Positions 1-5,394 of a DNA stretch of 6,765 nt are shown one piece after another (position 1 is the stretch's first letter; each line of letters starts with the position of its first letter). Under the pieces are notes generated by a model that saw only the letters and a list, made by a program, of their open reading frames with translations, did not search any database and had not been told where the DNA came from. The stretch is from contig CAADSS010000093.1 in the NCBI GenBank assembly GCA_900751695.1, forward strand, positions 1 to 6,765. Direction: 5' to 3'. Origin of the DNA: an uncultured Collinsella sp. (GTDB taxonomy: Bacteria; Actinomycetota; Coriobacteriia; Coriobacteriales; Coriobacteriaceae). The position numbers and the translations under genes were made by a program.

Positions 1-40
1 CCCCCCGGGGGGGGCCGCCCGCCGGGCGCGCCCCCCGCCG
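1..40. other. G/C-only stretch at the window edge
   Basis: These 40 bases contain only G and C, with homopolymer runs of six C, eight G and six C. The hypF frame stays open through them but would encode a Pro/Arg/Gly-rich run unlike the rest of the protein. From base 42 on the translation (NAFALLSEL...) looks like normal HypF. I infer an unreliable contig edge or sequencing error rather than real coding sequence, but cannot prove it. Confidence 0.6.
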
Positions 41-701
41 CAACGCCTTTGCCCTGCTCAGTGAGCTCGGTCTGCTCGAGCACCCAGGCGCCGCTCGGCT
101 TTTGGACAGCCTCGACGAGCAAACGCGCAGCGTGACGGCCACCATGATCGAGCGCGGCATCAACAGCCCGCGTACCAGCAGCATGGGGCGTCTCTTTGAT
201 GCCGCGGCAGCGATTCTGGGCATCTGCGACAAGGCAACCTACGAGGGCGAACCCGCCATAGAACTCGAAGCCGCCGCCTGGCGCGCGCTCGACAACGAAA
301 TCGCCCATTTTCCCGACGACAACGCCGGCTATTTCGCATCTGGCCCATCGTGGCTGGACGGCCCCTATGTTCTGGACCAGAAAGCACTCTTTGAGGCACT
401 TTTGGGAGGAATTGAAGCCGGAGCGCCCGCCGACAGGCTCGCACTCGACTTCCATGTCGCCGTCGCGCGCTCCTCGGCGCGCATCGCCAGCGATATCTGC
501 GTGCACGAGGGCATCGATACCGTCGCGCTCTCGGGCGGCGTGTTCATGAACCGACTTTTGCTTCAGCTCCTCACCCGCAAGCTTAAAGACGCAGGCCTTA
601 CGGTCTTGATTCCCCAAACCGTGCCCGTTAACGACGGCTGCATCGCCTACGGTCAGGCCGCCATCGCTCGCGCTCGCCTCGCGCAGACGGCGTCTCTATA
701 G
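3..701 (+). CDS. hypF: Carbamoyltransferase HypF, C-terminal part (5' end outside the window)
   Basis: HypF uses carbamoyl phosphate and ATP to carbamoylate the C-terminal cysteine of HypE, the first step in making the cyanide ligands of [NiFe] hydrogenases; it acts in the cytoplasm. Only the last 232 or so codons of a protein usually near 750-800 residues are here, so the acylphosphatase, zinc-finger and YrdC-like domains lie upstream. What is visible is the Kae1-like carbamoyltransferase end: TSSMGRLFDAAAAILG (bases 174-221), YEGEPAIELE, ALSGGVFMNR (about 525-554) and VNDGCIAYGQA near the C-terminus. The frame is open from base 3, but codons before base 42 are doubtful (G/C-only edge). The stop is TAG at 699-701. 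A 131-bp gap separates it from hypC, so hypC may also have its own promoter. The family call is secure; the 5' boundary is not. Confidence 0.93.
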   Translation, partial: PRGGPPAGRAPRRNAFALLSELGLLEHPGAARLLDSLDEQTRSVTATMIERGINSPRTSSMGRLFDAAAAILGICDKATYEGEPAIELEAAAWRALDNEIAHFPDDNAGYFASGPSWLDGPYVLDQKALFEALLGGIEAGAPADRLALDFHVAVARSSARIASDICVHEGIDTVALSGGVFMNRLLLQLLTRKLKDAGLTVLIPQTVPVNDGCIAYGQAAIARARLAQTASL

Positions 702-747
702 GCCGTTTTGCCAGCCTGCGCGCCGCCGTCTCACAGGTGTAACGCGT

Positions 748-786
748 TTGCTCGTGACTCCCGCGAGCGCTACCATCAACTGATGG
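748..786 (+). promoter_or_regulatory. Possible hypC promoter with overlapping palindromes
   Basis: In the 131-bp hypF-hypC gap, TTGCTC (748-753) and TACCAT (771-776) are 17 bp apart, a weak sigma70-like pair. A 5-bp inverted repeat (GCTCG 750-754, CGAGC 764-768) sits between them. A 14-bp palindrome, CCATCA-AC-TGATGG (773-786), overlaps the -10 and looks like an operator. The hexamers match the consensus poorly, so this is tentative. Confidence 0.3.
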
Positions 787-832
787 ATTATTGAGCGCCC
801 GTCCAGCGCAAAGCGTCTAAAAGGGGAACATT

Positions 833-1093
833 ATGTGCCTTGCCGTTCCCGGTAAAGTAGTCAAACGCGACGACGACCTCAAGGCCACCGTCGACATGAT
901 GGGCATCGAGCGCCCCGTGTCGCTGCGACTCGTGCCGACGGCGCAGGTTGGCGACTACATTCTCGTACACGCCGGCTTTGGCATCCAGATTGTCAACGAG
1001 CAGGAAGCGCAGGAAACGCTCGAGCTCGTTAATGCCATGTCCGAGCTGGTCGAAGAAGACCAGCTTGCCACCAACCCGGCGGAGGCTTACTAG
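833..1093 (+). CDS. hypC: Hydrogenase maturation chaperone HypC (HypC/HybG/HupF family)
   Basis: HypC is a small cytoplasmic chaperone that forms a complex with HypD, carries the iron on which the CN and CO ligands are placed, and delivers it to the hydrogenase large-subunit precursor. The 86-residue product has normal family length. It begins with the hallmark MCLAVPGKVV, in which Cys2 becomes N-terminal after removal of Met and binds iron with HypD. The segment VGDYILVHAGFGIQ (about residues 39-52, His46) is the second conserved family block. The start is fixed by the MCLAVPG motif and by AAGGGG at 821-826, six bases before the ATG. The stop TAG shares its last base with the GTG of hypD, which suggests translational coupling. 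The acidic C-terminal tail is variable in the family. There is little doubt about this call. Confidence 0.97.
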   Translation: MCLAVPGKVVKRDDDLKATVDMMGIERPVSLRLVPTAQVGDYILVHAGFGIQIVNEQEAQETLELVNAMSELVEEDQLATNPAEAY

Positions 1094-2205
1094 TGGCGCC
1101 CGAACAACCGGCTCGCTCCGGTATCGACTTCTCGGCATTCCGCAATCCCAAGCTGGCTCGCGAGCTCATCGAGCGCATTCATGAGCTTGTCGGCGGCCGC
1201 GCCATCAACCTTATGGAAGTCTGCGGCACGCATACCGTGAGCATCGGGCGCTATGGCTTTCGCTCCATTATGCCGGCCGGGCTCAAGCTGCTGAGCGGCC
1301 CGGGCTGCCCCGTCTGCGTTACCGCCAACCGCGACATCGACCACGCGATCGCGCTCGCCAACATAGACGGCGCCATCATCACCACCTTTGGCGACATGAT
1401 GCGCGTGCCCGGATCATCCACCTCGCTCGCTGCGCAAAAGGCGGCGGGGCGCGACATCCGCATCGTCTATTCCCCGCTCGACGCGCTCGACATTGCCGAG
1501 CAAAACCCCGATCGCCCGGTCATTTTTATGGGCGTGGGCTTCGAGACCACAACGCCCACCATCGCCGCCGCCATCTTGGAGGCAGACGCACGCAGGCTGC
1601 AGAACTTCTCGGTCTATTGCGCCCACAAGACCACGCCGCCGGCGTTGCGCGCCATCGCCAACGATCCCGAGACCGCCATCGACGGCTTTATCCTGCCGGG
1701 ACACGTCGCCACCATCACGGGCTTAGCCCCCTTTGGCTTTTTGGTCGACGAGTTTAAGACCCCGGGCGTGGTAACGGGATTTGAGCCGGTCGACATCTTG
1801 CAGGGTATCTGCATGCTGGTCCAGATGGTTGTCGAGGACAGACCCGCAATCGATAATGCCTACCGCCGTGGCGTCAACGCTGACGGCAACCCCGTGGCGC
1901 GCCAGCTGGTCGAGCAGGTATTTGAGCCGTGCGATACCACATGGCGCGGATTGGGGCCGATTGCCAACTCGGGCCTTTCCATCCGCCCCGAGTTCTCGCG
2001 CTTTGATGCCCGCGTTCGCTTTGACGTGCCCGTTGAGCCGACGGTTGAGCCGCGCGGATGCCGCTGCGGCGACGTGCTGCGCGGAGCCATTACGCCGAGC
2101 AGCTGCCCGCTCTTTGGCCGCACCTGCACGCCCGAGCACCCCGTCGGCCCGTGCATGGTGAGTTCCGAAGGCAGCTGCGCGGCGTACTACCGTTACCGAG
2201 TCTAG
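1093..2205 (+). CDS. hypD: Hydrogenase maturation Fe-S protein HypD
   Basis: HypD is a [4Fe-4S] protein that, with HypC, holds the iron and takes cyanide from HypE thiocyanate to assemble the Fe(CN)2CO group. The 370-residue length is typical. Conserved blocks in order: MEVCGTHT with Cys44; GPGCPVCVT with Cys72 and Cys75; GVGFETTTPT around residue 150; FILPGHVATITG at 199-210; and a C-terminal cysteine-rich region with GCRCGD (Cys323, Cys325), Cys338, Cys345, Cys354 and Cys362, which includes the cluster ligands. The start is GTG at 1093, which overlaps the hypC stop (TAGTG) and has GGAGG at 1081-1085, seven bases upstream and inside hypC. No key cysteine motif is missing. A 48-bp gap leads to hypE. 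Confidence 0.97.
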   Translation: MAPEQPARSGIDFSAFRNPKLARELIERIHELVGGRAINLMEVCGTHTVSIGRYGFRSIMPAGLKLLSGPGCPVCVTANRDIDHAIALANIDGAIITTFGDMMRVPGSSTSLAAQKAAGRDIRIVYSPLDALDIAEQNPDRPVIFMGVGFETTTPTIAAAILEADARRLQNFSVYCAHKTTPPALRAIANDPETAIDGFILPGHVATITGLAPFGFLVDEFKTPGVVTGFEPVDILQGICMLVQMVVEDRPAIDNAYRRGVNADGNPVARQLVEQVFEPCDTTWRGLGPIANSGLSIRPEFSRFDARVRFDVPVEPTVEPRGCRCGDVLRGAITPSSCPLFGRTCTPEHPVGPCMVSSEGSCAAYYRYRV

Positions 2206-2253
2206 CCCGAACGCCCCCGCGCACTGACACCTCCCACGATTGGAGTTTTGGAT

Positions 2254-3288
2254 ATGTCCCATAGCATCACCGATAGCACCGTCCTGTTGGGCCACGGCTC
2301 CGGCGGACAGATGATGAAGCGCATCATCGATGAGGTCTTTTTAGATGCCTTTGGTTCGCCCGAGCTGCTCGAAGGCAACGATGCCGGCGTCGCCGCGCTG
2401 CCCGCGAGCGGGCGCATCGCCATGTCGACCGACAGCTTTGTAGTCTCGCCGCAGTTCTTCCCCGGTGGCAACATCGGCCGCCTCGCCGTGTGCGGAACCG
2501 TTAACGATGTCGCGACCTCGGGCGCCAACGTGCGCTACCTGTCGTGCGGCTTTATCCTTGAAGAGGGCTATCCCATGGATAAGCTCCGCCAGATTGTGCA
2601 GACGATGGCCGAGACGGCGCACGAGGCGGGCGTGTCCATAATCACGGGCGACACCAAGGTGGTCGAGCGCGGCGGGGCCGACGGCGTCTATATCAATACC
2701 GCCGGCGTGGGCGAGGTACCCGCGGGCGTGGCGCTCAGCGGCGCAGACTGCCAGCCCGGCGATGTCATCCTGGTCTCGGGTACACTGGGCGACCACGGTA
2801 TCGCCATCATGAGCCAACGCGAGGGCCTGGCGTTTTCGAGCACCATCGAAAGCGATGCCGCGCCGCTCAACCACCTGATTGCCGACGTTTTGGCCGCAGC
2901 GCCCGGCACGCGTTGCTTTCGCGACCCCACGCGCGGTGGCCTGGCGTCCACACTCAACGAGTTTGCCCAGGCCAGCGGTGTTGCCATGGAGGTCGACGAA
3001 GATGCCGTGCCCGTGCGTCCCGACGTGCAGGCCGCCTGCGAAATGCTCGGCTACGATGTACTGCAGGTGGCAAACGAGGGCAAGATGGTTGCCGTCGTGC
3101 CTGCCGAGCAAGCCGATGCCGCGCTGGCCGCCATGCGCGCCGCCCGCTACGGCGAGAATGCCGCCGTCATCGGTCGCGTGCTGCCACTTGCCGAGGGCAC
3201 CCGCCCCGCCGTGCGCGTACGTACCGGCTGGGGCTCGACCCGCATCCTCGACATGCTCGTAGGAGAGCAGCTGCCGAGAATTTGCTAA
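2254..3288 (+). CDS. hypE: Carbamoyl dehydratase HypE (hydrogenase expression/formation protein)
   Basis: HypE accepts the carbamoyl group from HypF on its C-terminal cysteine and dehydrates it with ATP to a thiocyanate, the source of the hydrogenase cyanide ligands. The 344-residue product has the PurM/AIR-synthetase-like layout: GHGSGGQMM near residues 13-21, NDAGV and STDSFVVSP (about 42-66) and GGNIGRLAVCGTVNDVATSGA (about 71-91) in the ATP-binding half, then DPTRGGLASTLNE (about 224-236) in the C-terminal half. It ends in PRIC, with Cys344 as the acceptor. A TTG six bases upstream could extend the frame by two residues, but TGGAG at 2241-2245 is only two bases from it and eight from the ATG at 2254, so the ATG is preferred. 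It belongs to the hypF-C-D-E set. Confidence 0.97.
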   Translation: MSHSITDSTVLLGHGSGGQMMKRIIDEVFLDAFGSPELLEGNDAGVAALPASGRIAMSTDSFVVSPQFFPGGNIGRLAVCGTVNDVATSGANVRYLSCGFILEEGYPMDKLRQIVQTMAETAHEAGVSIITGDTKVVERGGADGVYINTAGVGEVPAGVALSGADCQPGDVILVSGTLGDHGIAIMSQREGLAFSSTIESDAAPLNHLIADVLAAAPGTRCFRDPTRGGLASTLNEFAQASGVAMEVDEDAVPVRPDVQAACEMLGYDVLQVANEGKMVAVVPAEQADAALAAMRAARYGENAAVIGRVLPLAEGTRPAVRVRTGWGSTRILDMLVGEQLPRIC

Positions 3289-3340
3289 CGACAAAGGCTC
3301 AGGGCTATTAAAGATATTCAGATTCCAAACATGCCCGGCA

Positions 3341-3365
3341 CGCATGCCCAGTATCATGGGGTGCG
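3341..3365 (+). repeat. Imperfect inverted repeat between hypE and the phosphatase gene
   Basis: CGCA (3341-3344) and CCCA (3347-3350) pair with TGGG (3357-3360) and TGCG (3362-3365) around the loop GTATCA. No T-run follows, so it is not a standard terminator. It could be an operator or leader hairpin of the phosphatase gene starting 28 bases later. The rest of the 104-bp gap shows nothing clear. Confidence 0.35.
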
Positions 3366-3392
3366 TTTTGAAACCCAATGACGGGAGCTTTC

Positions 3393-4061
3393 ATGGCAGC
3401 AGCTTTTTCCCATGTGATTTTTGATCTGGACGGCACCATCCTCAACACGCTCGAGGACCTGGCGACCGCCGGCAACCATACCTGCGAGACGCACGGCTGG
3501 CCTACGTTTGCCGTCGACGAGTACCGCTACAAGGTGGGAAACGGCATGCTCAAGCTGGTTGAGCGCTTTATGCCCGCCGAGTATGCGGGCGACGGCCGCA
3601 TGTTTGAGCAGACGCTTGCCGAGTTTAGGGCTTACTACGGCGAGCACAAGGAGGACCACACCGCCCCCTATGCCGGCACGATCGAGATGCTCGACCGCTT
3701 GCGCGCCGCGGGTGTGCAACTTGCCGTGCTCACTAACAAGGACCACGTCTCGGCGGCTCCGCTTATCGAGAAGTATTTTGGTTCCGAGCGCTTTGCGCTG
3801 GTGCAGGGCCACGTCGATGCGTTTCCGCCCAAGCCCGAGGCGCCTGTTACACTGCATGTGATGAAAGAGCTAGGCGCCGATCCGTCGACCACGCTCTATG
3901 TGGGCGATTCCAATGTCGATATCCTGACCGGTCACAACGCCGGCCTTAAGAGTGCGGGCGTCAGCTGGGGCTTCCGCGGCCGCGCAGAGCTGGAAGCCGC
4001 CGGCGCCGACTACGTGGTGGACACCCAGGACGAGCTCGCAGCGCTGATCCTGGGCGAGTAA
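3393..4061 (+). CDS. HAD-family hydrolase, phosphoglycolate phosphatase-like
   Basis: This is a cytoplasmic phosphatase of the haloacid dehalogenase superfamily with an inserted alpha-helical (C1) cap; the substrate is probably a small phosphorylated metabolite such as phosphoglycolate. The 222-residue product carries all four HAD motifs: FDLDGT with Asp11 (nucleophile) and Asp13 (acid/base); AVLTNK with Thr114; Lys147 in PPKPEAP; and YVGDSNVDI with Asp172 and Asp176 for Mg2+. Residues 20-85 or so form the cap. An ATG at 3378 would add five residues, but GGGAG at 3383-3387 lies after it and five bases before the ATG at 3393, so the latter is the likely start. It lies 104 bp after hypE on the same strand; I see no functional link to hydrogenase maturation. 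Gph and PpaX are the nearest functional guesses, and sequence alone cannot separate them. Confidence 0.88.
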   Translation: MAAAFSHVIFDLDGTILNTLEDLATAGNHTCETHGWPTFAVDEYRYKVGNGMLKLVERFMPAEYAGDGRMFEQTLAEFRAYYGEHKEDHTAPYAGTIEMLDRLRAAGVQLAVLTNKDHVSAAPLIEKYFGSERFALVQGHVDAFPPKPEAPVTLHVMKELGADPSTTLYVGDSNVDILTGHNAGLKSAGVSWGFRGRAELEAAGADYVVDTQDELAALILGE

Positions 4062-4103
4062 CGAGCGACACTGCTTAACGCAGCTGCGACAATTCTTCCG
4101 CGC

Positions 4104-4274
4104 AGAAAGCGCATCCCGTTTTGGAGCTCCGGAATGGGATGCGCTTTCCGTTTGAGGCACATCAGGGAAACCGCATCCCGTTTCAGAGCAATATTCCGGG
4201 TCGCACTTTCCGCAACCCACCCCATCCGGAAAATGCGACCCACTATTCGGGCAAAAACCGGGTCGCGGTTTCCC
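4104..4274. repeat. Three-unit, 62-bp-period array of alternating inverted 14-bp arms
   Basis: A 14-bp arm, GGAAANNGC(A/G)(T/A)CCC, occurs six times in strictly alternating orientation: + at 4104-4117, - at 4136-4149, + at 4166-4179, - at 4198-4211, + at 4228-4241, - at 4260-4273. Same-orientation arms are exactly 62 bp apart. Adjacent opposite arms start 30 or 32 bp apart, close to three helical turns. Each +/- pair can fold as a hairpin with an 18-base loop; the first has 13 perfect pairs (4105-4117 with 4136-4148). Each - arm can instead pair with the next + arm, for example 4136-4149 with 4166-4179 at 13 of 14. Bases 10-11 of the arm change from AT to GA across the array (AT, AT, AT, GA, GA, GA). 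The outermost possible pairing is GGGAAACCGC (4165-4174) with GCGGTTTCCC (4265-4274). It resembles clustered REP/BIME elements; no transposase gene is present. Confidence 0.85.
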
Positions 4275-4298
4275 AAGCACTCGATGCAACGCTGGCAC

Positions 4299-4348
4299 AA
4301 GGAGTGTCCCCAACTGCCGGCAGAAAAGGAACGTCCCCAGCTGCCGCC
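4299..4348. repeat. Pair of 23-bp direct repeats with a GTCCCC core
   Basis: Copies at 4299-4321 and 4326-4348 match at 19 of 23 positions and start 27 bp apart. Both contain AAGGA, then GTCCCCA, then CTGCCG. The palindrome CTGCCGGCAG (4314-4323) bridges the first copy and the spacer. On the minus strand the shared core reads TGGGGAC. Short GGGGAC-type repeats are often intergenic and in some bacteria accompany REP-associated transposases; that link is from general knowledge and no such gene is in this window. Confidence 0.7.
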
Positions 4349-4373
4349 TTCCCAATGACTACTTCAGCGATGG

Positions 4374-4435
4374 CAACGTCGCAGGTAAAAGTGCCACTTT
4401 AAGCCAACCAAGGGAACGACGTTGTTTTGGCAACG
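4374..4435. repeat. Small competing inverted repeats
   Basis: CAACGTCG (4374-4381) is the reverse complement of CGACGTTG (4417-4424). The right arm overlaps a second hairpin, CGTTG (4420-4424) with CAACG (4431-4435). Between them AAAGT-GCC-ACTTT (4388-4400) can form a 5-bp hairpin. GGCAACG also occurs twice directly (4372-4378 and 4429-4435). The stems are short and a chance origin is possible for the smaller ones. Confidence 0.5.
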
Positions 4436-4442
4436 ACAGCGA

Positions 4443-4541
4443 AAGCCCGCCAGAGCGAGCAAGGTGCCTTGAAACAAGGCGGCATTGACCTTTTGGTCAT
4501 GCCGCCGAAGTTGAAAGGCAGATTGCCGCTCTGGCGGGCTT
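4443..4541. repeat. 99-nt long irregular hairpin (possible structured RNA, 3' UTR element or palindromic mobile element)
   Basis: The whole segment folds on itself. A 15-bp perfect stem (4443-4457 with 4527-4541) is followed, after a one-base bulge, by GCAA/TTGC (4459-4462 with 4523-4526). Next come 6 bp (4465-4470 with 4515-4520), 3 bp (4475-4477 with 4511-4513) and the 8-bp stem GGCGGCAT/ATGCCGCC (4478-4485 with 4499-4506). After another bulge, GACC/GGTC closes a TTTT loop (4491-4494). About 40 base pairs form in 99 nt. It lies in the 3' region of both convergent genes and would be transcribed if either reads through. No T-run follows on either strand. The strand of action is unknown. It could be a processed 3' UTR structure, an unrecognised small RNA, or a miniature palindromic element. 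Confidence 0.72.
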
Positions 4542-4554
4542 GCAGCGTCGAGCA

Positions 4555-4582
4555 GTTACGGCGTTTGGTAAAACGCCGTAAC
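4555..4582 (-). terminator. Perfect 12-bp hairpin after the lipoprotein gene (terminator-like, no T-run)
   Basis: GTTACGGCGTTT (4555-4566) pairs perfectly with AAACGCCGTAAC (4571-4582) around the loop GGTA. It begins 18 bases after the stop of the minus-strand lipoprotein gene, where a terminator is expected. Neither strand has a T-tract after the stem, so it may be an mRNA-stabilising 3' hairpin or a non-canonical terminator acting with the long hairpin just beyond. Confidence 0.5.
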
Positions 4583-4600
4583 GAACTACCGCGTAACCCC

Positions 4601-5158
4601 CTAGCTCAGCATTGCATCCATCATCTCGGAGTTGACGGAGTCGTCGGCAGACCACTCGCCGTCGTCGTTGCAGGTGTACTTGAAGATAACCGTGGTCTTC
4701 CTGGGCTCGGTGGCCTTGGTCACATCGACCATAACCTGACCGGCCATCTTGTACAGCTCGTCATCGGAAGGAACCGTGTCAAGCGCGGCGACCTTCTCCT
4801 GATACTGGGTAGAGAAGTCCTCGACGATCTTGTTCATGGACTTGCAGGTGATGGAGACCTCGGCGGTCGCGACACCCTTGTCCTCGTCGACCGTCACGTC
4901 GCCGATCTTGTAGTCAAAGCCCTCGAGATAGGTCTTGGCATACTCCTTGGGATCGATACCCAGCTGCTCGAACTCGTCGCCCGAAGCCTCCTCCAGACCA
5001 GAGAGGAAGTCGTCGCCACCGTTCTTGACCTCGTCAAACTGCGTCGTAAGATCCTCGGTGATGAGCTCCTCAACCGAAGGACCTCCACAGCCGGAAAGCA
5101 CGACCACGCATGCAACCAAGACGGCCATGAGGGGCGCAAGCAGCAGCTTCTTTTTCAT
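4601..5158 (-). CDS. Putative secreted lipoprotein, function unknown
   Basis: The 185-residue product starts with a lipoprotein signal: MKKK, a hydrophobic stretch from residue 5 to about 21, and the lipobox LSGC with Cys24 as the expected lipidation site. The mature part should be anchored outside the cytoplasmic membrane. It is acidic, rich in Asp and Glu, with no transmembrane segment and two further cysteines (Cys105 in SITCKS, Cys163 in KYTCND) that might form a disulfide. Features such as GFDYKIGDVTVDED and the Lys/Thr-alternating TTVIFKYTC suggest a small alpha/beta domain that begins with a helical part (SVEELITEDLTTQFDEVKNG). I do not recognise a family with a known function. The start is the ATG at 5158 (reading left), supported by the signal peptide and by GGGAGG seven bases upstream; a longer frame back to 5377 has no signal and crosses the neighbouring terminator. 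Transcription is probably independent of the IIA gene because a terminator lies between them. Confidence 0.85.
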   Translation of the reverse strand: MKKKLLLAPLMAVLVACVVVLSGCGGPSVEELITEDLTTQFDEVKNGGDDFLSGLEEASGDEFEQLGIDPKEYAKTYLEGFDYKIGDVTVDEDKGVATAEVSITCKSMNKIVEDFSTQYQEKVAALDTVPSDDELYKMAGQVMVDVTKATEPRKTTVIFKYTCNDDGEWSADDSVNSEMMDAMLS

Positions 5159-5223
5159 GTTGTTCCTCCCAATGAGCGGCACCGCGCTTCCCGGACGCGG
5201 CACACGTTGTAATAAGTAAGCCC

Positions 5224-5253
5224 ATACTATCCACTTATGAACACCCTCGGCAA
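5224..5253 (-). promoter_or_regulatory. Possible promoter of the lipoprotein gene
   Basis: On the minus strand TTGCCG (5248-5253) and TAGTAT (5224-5229) are 18 bp apart, about 65 bases before the start codon. A promoter is expected here because the upstream gene ends in a terminator. The hexamers each deviate from consensus, so the exact position is uncertain. Confidence 0.35.
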
Positions 5254-5309
5254 CGCGAAGGCGTGGTCGGTTCGTTTTAGCGTCCGAACGGTTTGCAAGC
5301 CCGCCCAAC

Positions 5310-5343
5310 GTGCAATAAAACGCTTCCCCACGGTGCAATAAAA
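5310..5343. repeat. 11-bp direct repeat GTGCAATAAAA, two copies
   Basis: GTGCAATAAAA occurs at 5310-5320 and 5333-5343. The second copy includes the A-run that serves as the T-tract of the minus-strand terminator. It may be a local duplication of the terminator tail giving a second T-rich run, or chance. Confidence 0.45.
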
Positions 5344-5368
5344 AAGGTGGCCGGAAAACCCGACCACC
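5339..5368 (-). terminator. Rho-independent terminator of the PTS IIA gene
   Basis: Read on the minus strand, GGTGGTCGG (5368-5360) pairs with CCGGCCACC (5354-5346), nine pairs with one G-T wobble, around the loop GTTTT. Six T follow (5345-5340). It starts 26 bases after the IIA stop codon and has the full stem plus T-tract of an intrinsic terminator. Confidence 0.9.
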
Positions 5369-5394
5369 CTTGCACATCCTTTGGACGCCGCAGT

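Larger units (their letters stand above)
4062..4600. other. 539-bp gene-free convergent intergenic region full of repeats
   Basis: The phosphatase gene ends on the left reading right, and the lipoprotein gene ends on the right reading left, so no promoter is expected here. Open frames inside (for example 4121-4402 +) are short, lack a credible ribosome binding site, cross the repeats and have no recognisable protein features. The region holds the six-arm array (4104-4274), a direct-repeat pair (4299-4348), small inverted repeats (4374-4435), a 99-nt hairpin (4443-4541) and a 12-bp hairpin (4555-4582). The first 42 bases after the phosphatase stop contain only a 4-bp hairpin (CTGC 4071-4074, GCAG 4080-4083) and the palindrome CGCAGCTGCG. 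No canonical intrinsic terminator with a T-run was found for either gene. Confidence 0.75.

Noticed and set aside
1723..2295. 190-codon antisense frame opposite hypD
   Set aside because: Shadow of the GC-rich hypD gene; no family features.
2341..3378. Long antisense open frame (345 codons) opposite hypE
   Set aside because: It mirrors hypE codon bias on the other strand; no recognisable protein motifs and no ribosome binding site. hypE is certain on the plus strand.
3289..3392. Own promoter for the HAD phosphatase
   Set aside because: TATCAT (3352-3357) resembles a -10, but no acceptable -35 lies 16-18 bp upstream.
4105..4150. Intrinsic terminator of the phosphatase gene
   Set aside because: The first 13-bp hairpin of the array is strong but followed by TTTCCGTTTG inside and after the stem rather than a clean T-tract, and it is one of three similar units; a termination role remains possible but is not shown.
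4104..4274. CRISPR array
   Set aside because: The repeated arms alternate in orientation, are only 14 bp, and the intervening 16-18 bp segments are partly similar to each other; no cas gene is present.
4121..4402. 93-codon plus-strand frame in the intergenic region
   Set aside because: Its sequence is read through the inverted and direct repeats, with no ribosome binding site and no protein features.
4427..5212. 261-codon plus-strand frame opposite the lipoprotein gene
   Set aside because: It starts inside the hairpin region without a ribosome binding site and mirrors the lipoprotein gene, which has a signal peptide, lipobox and good ribosome binding site.
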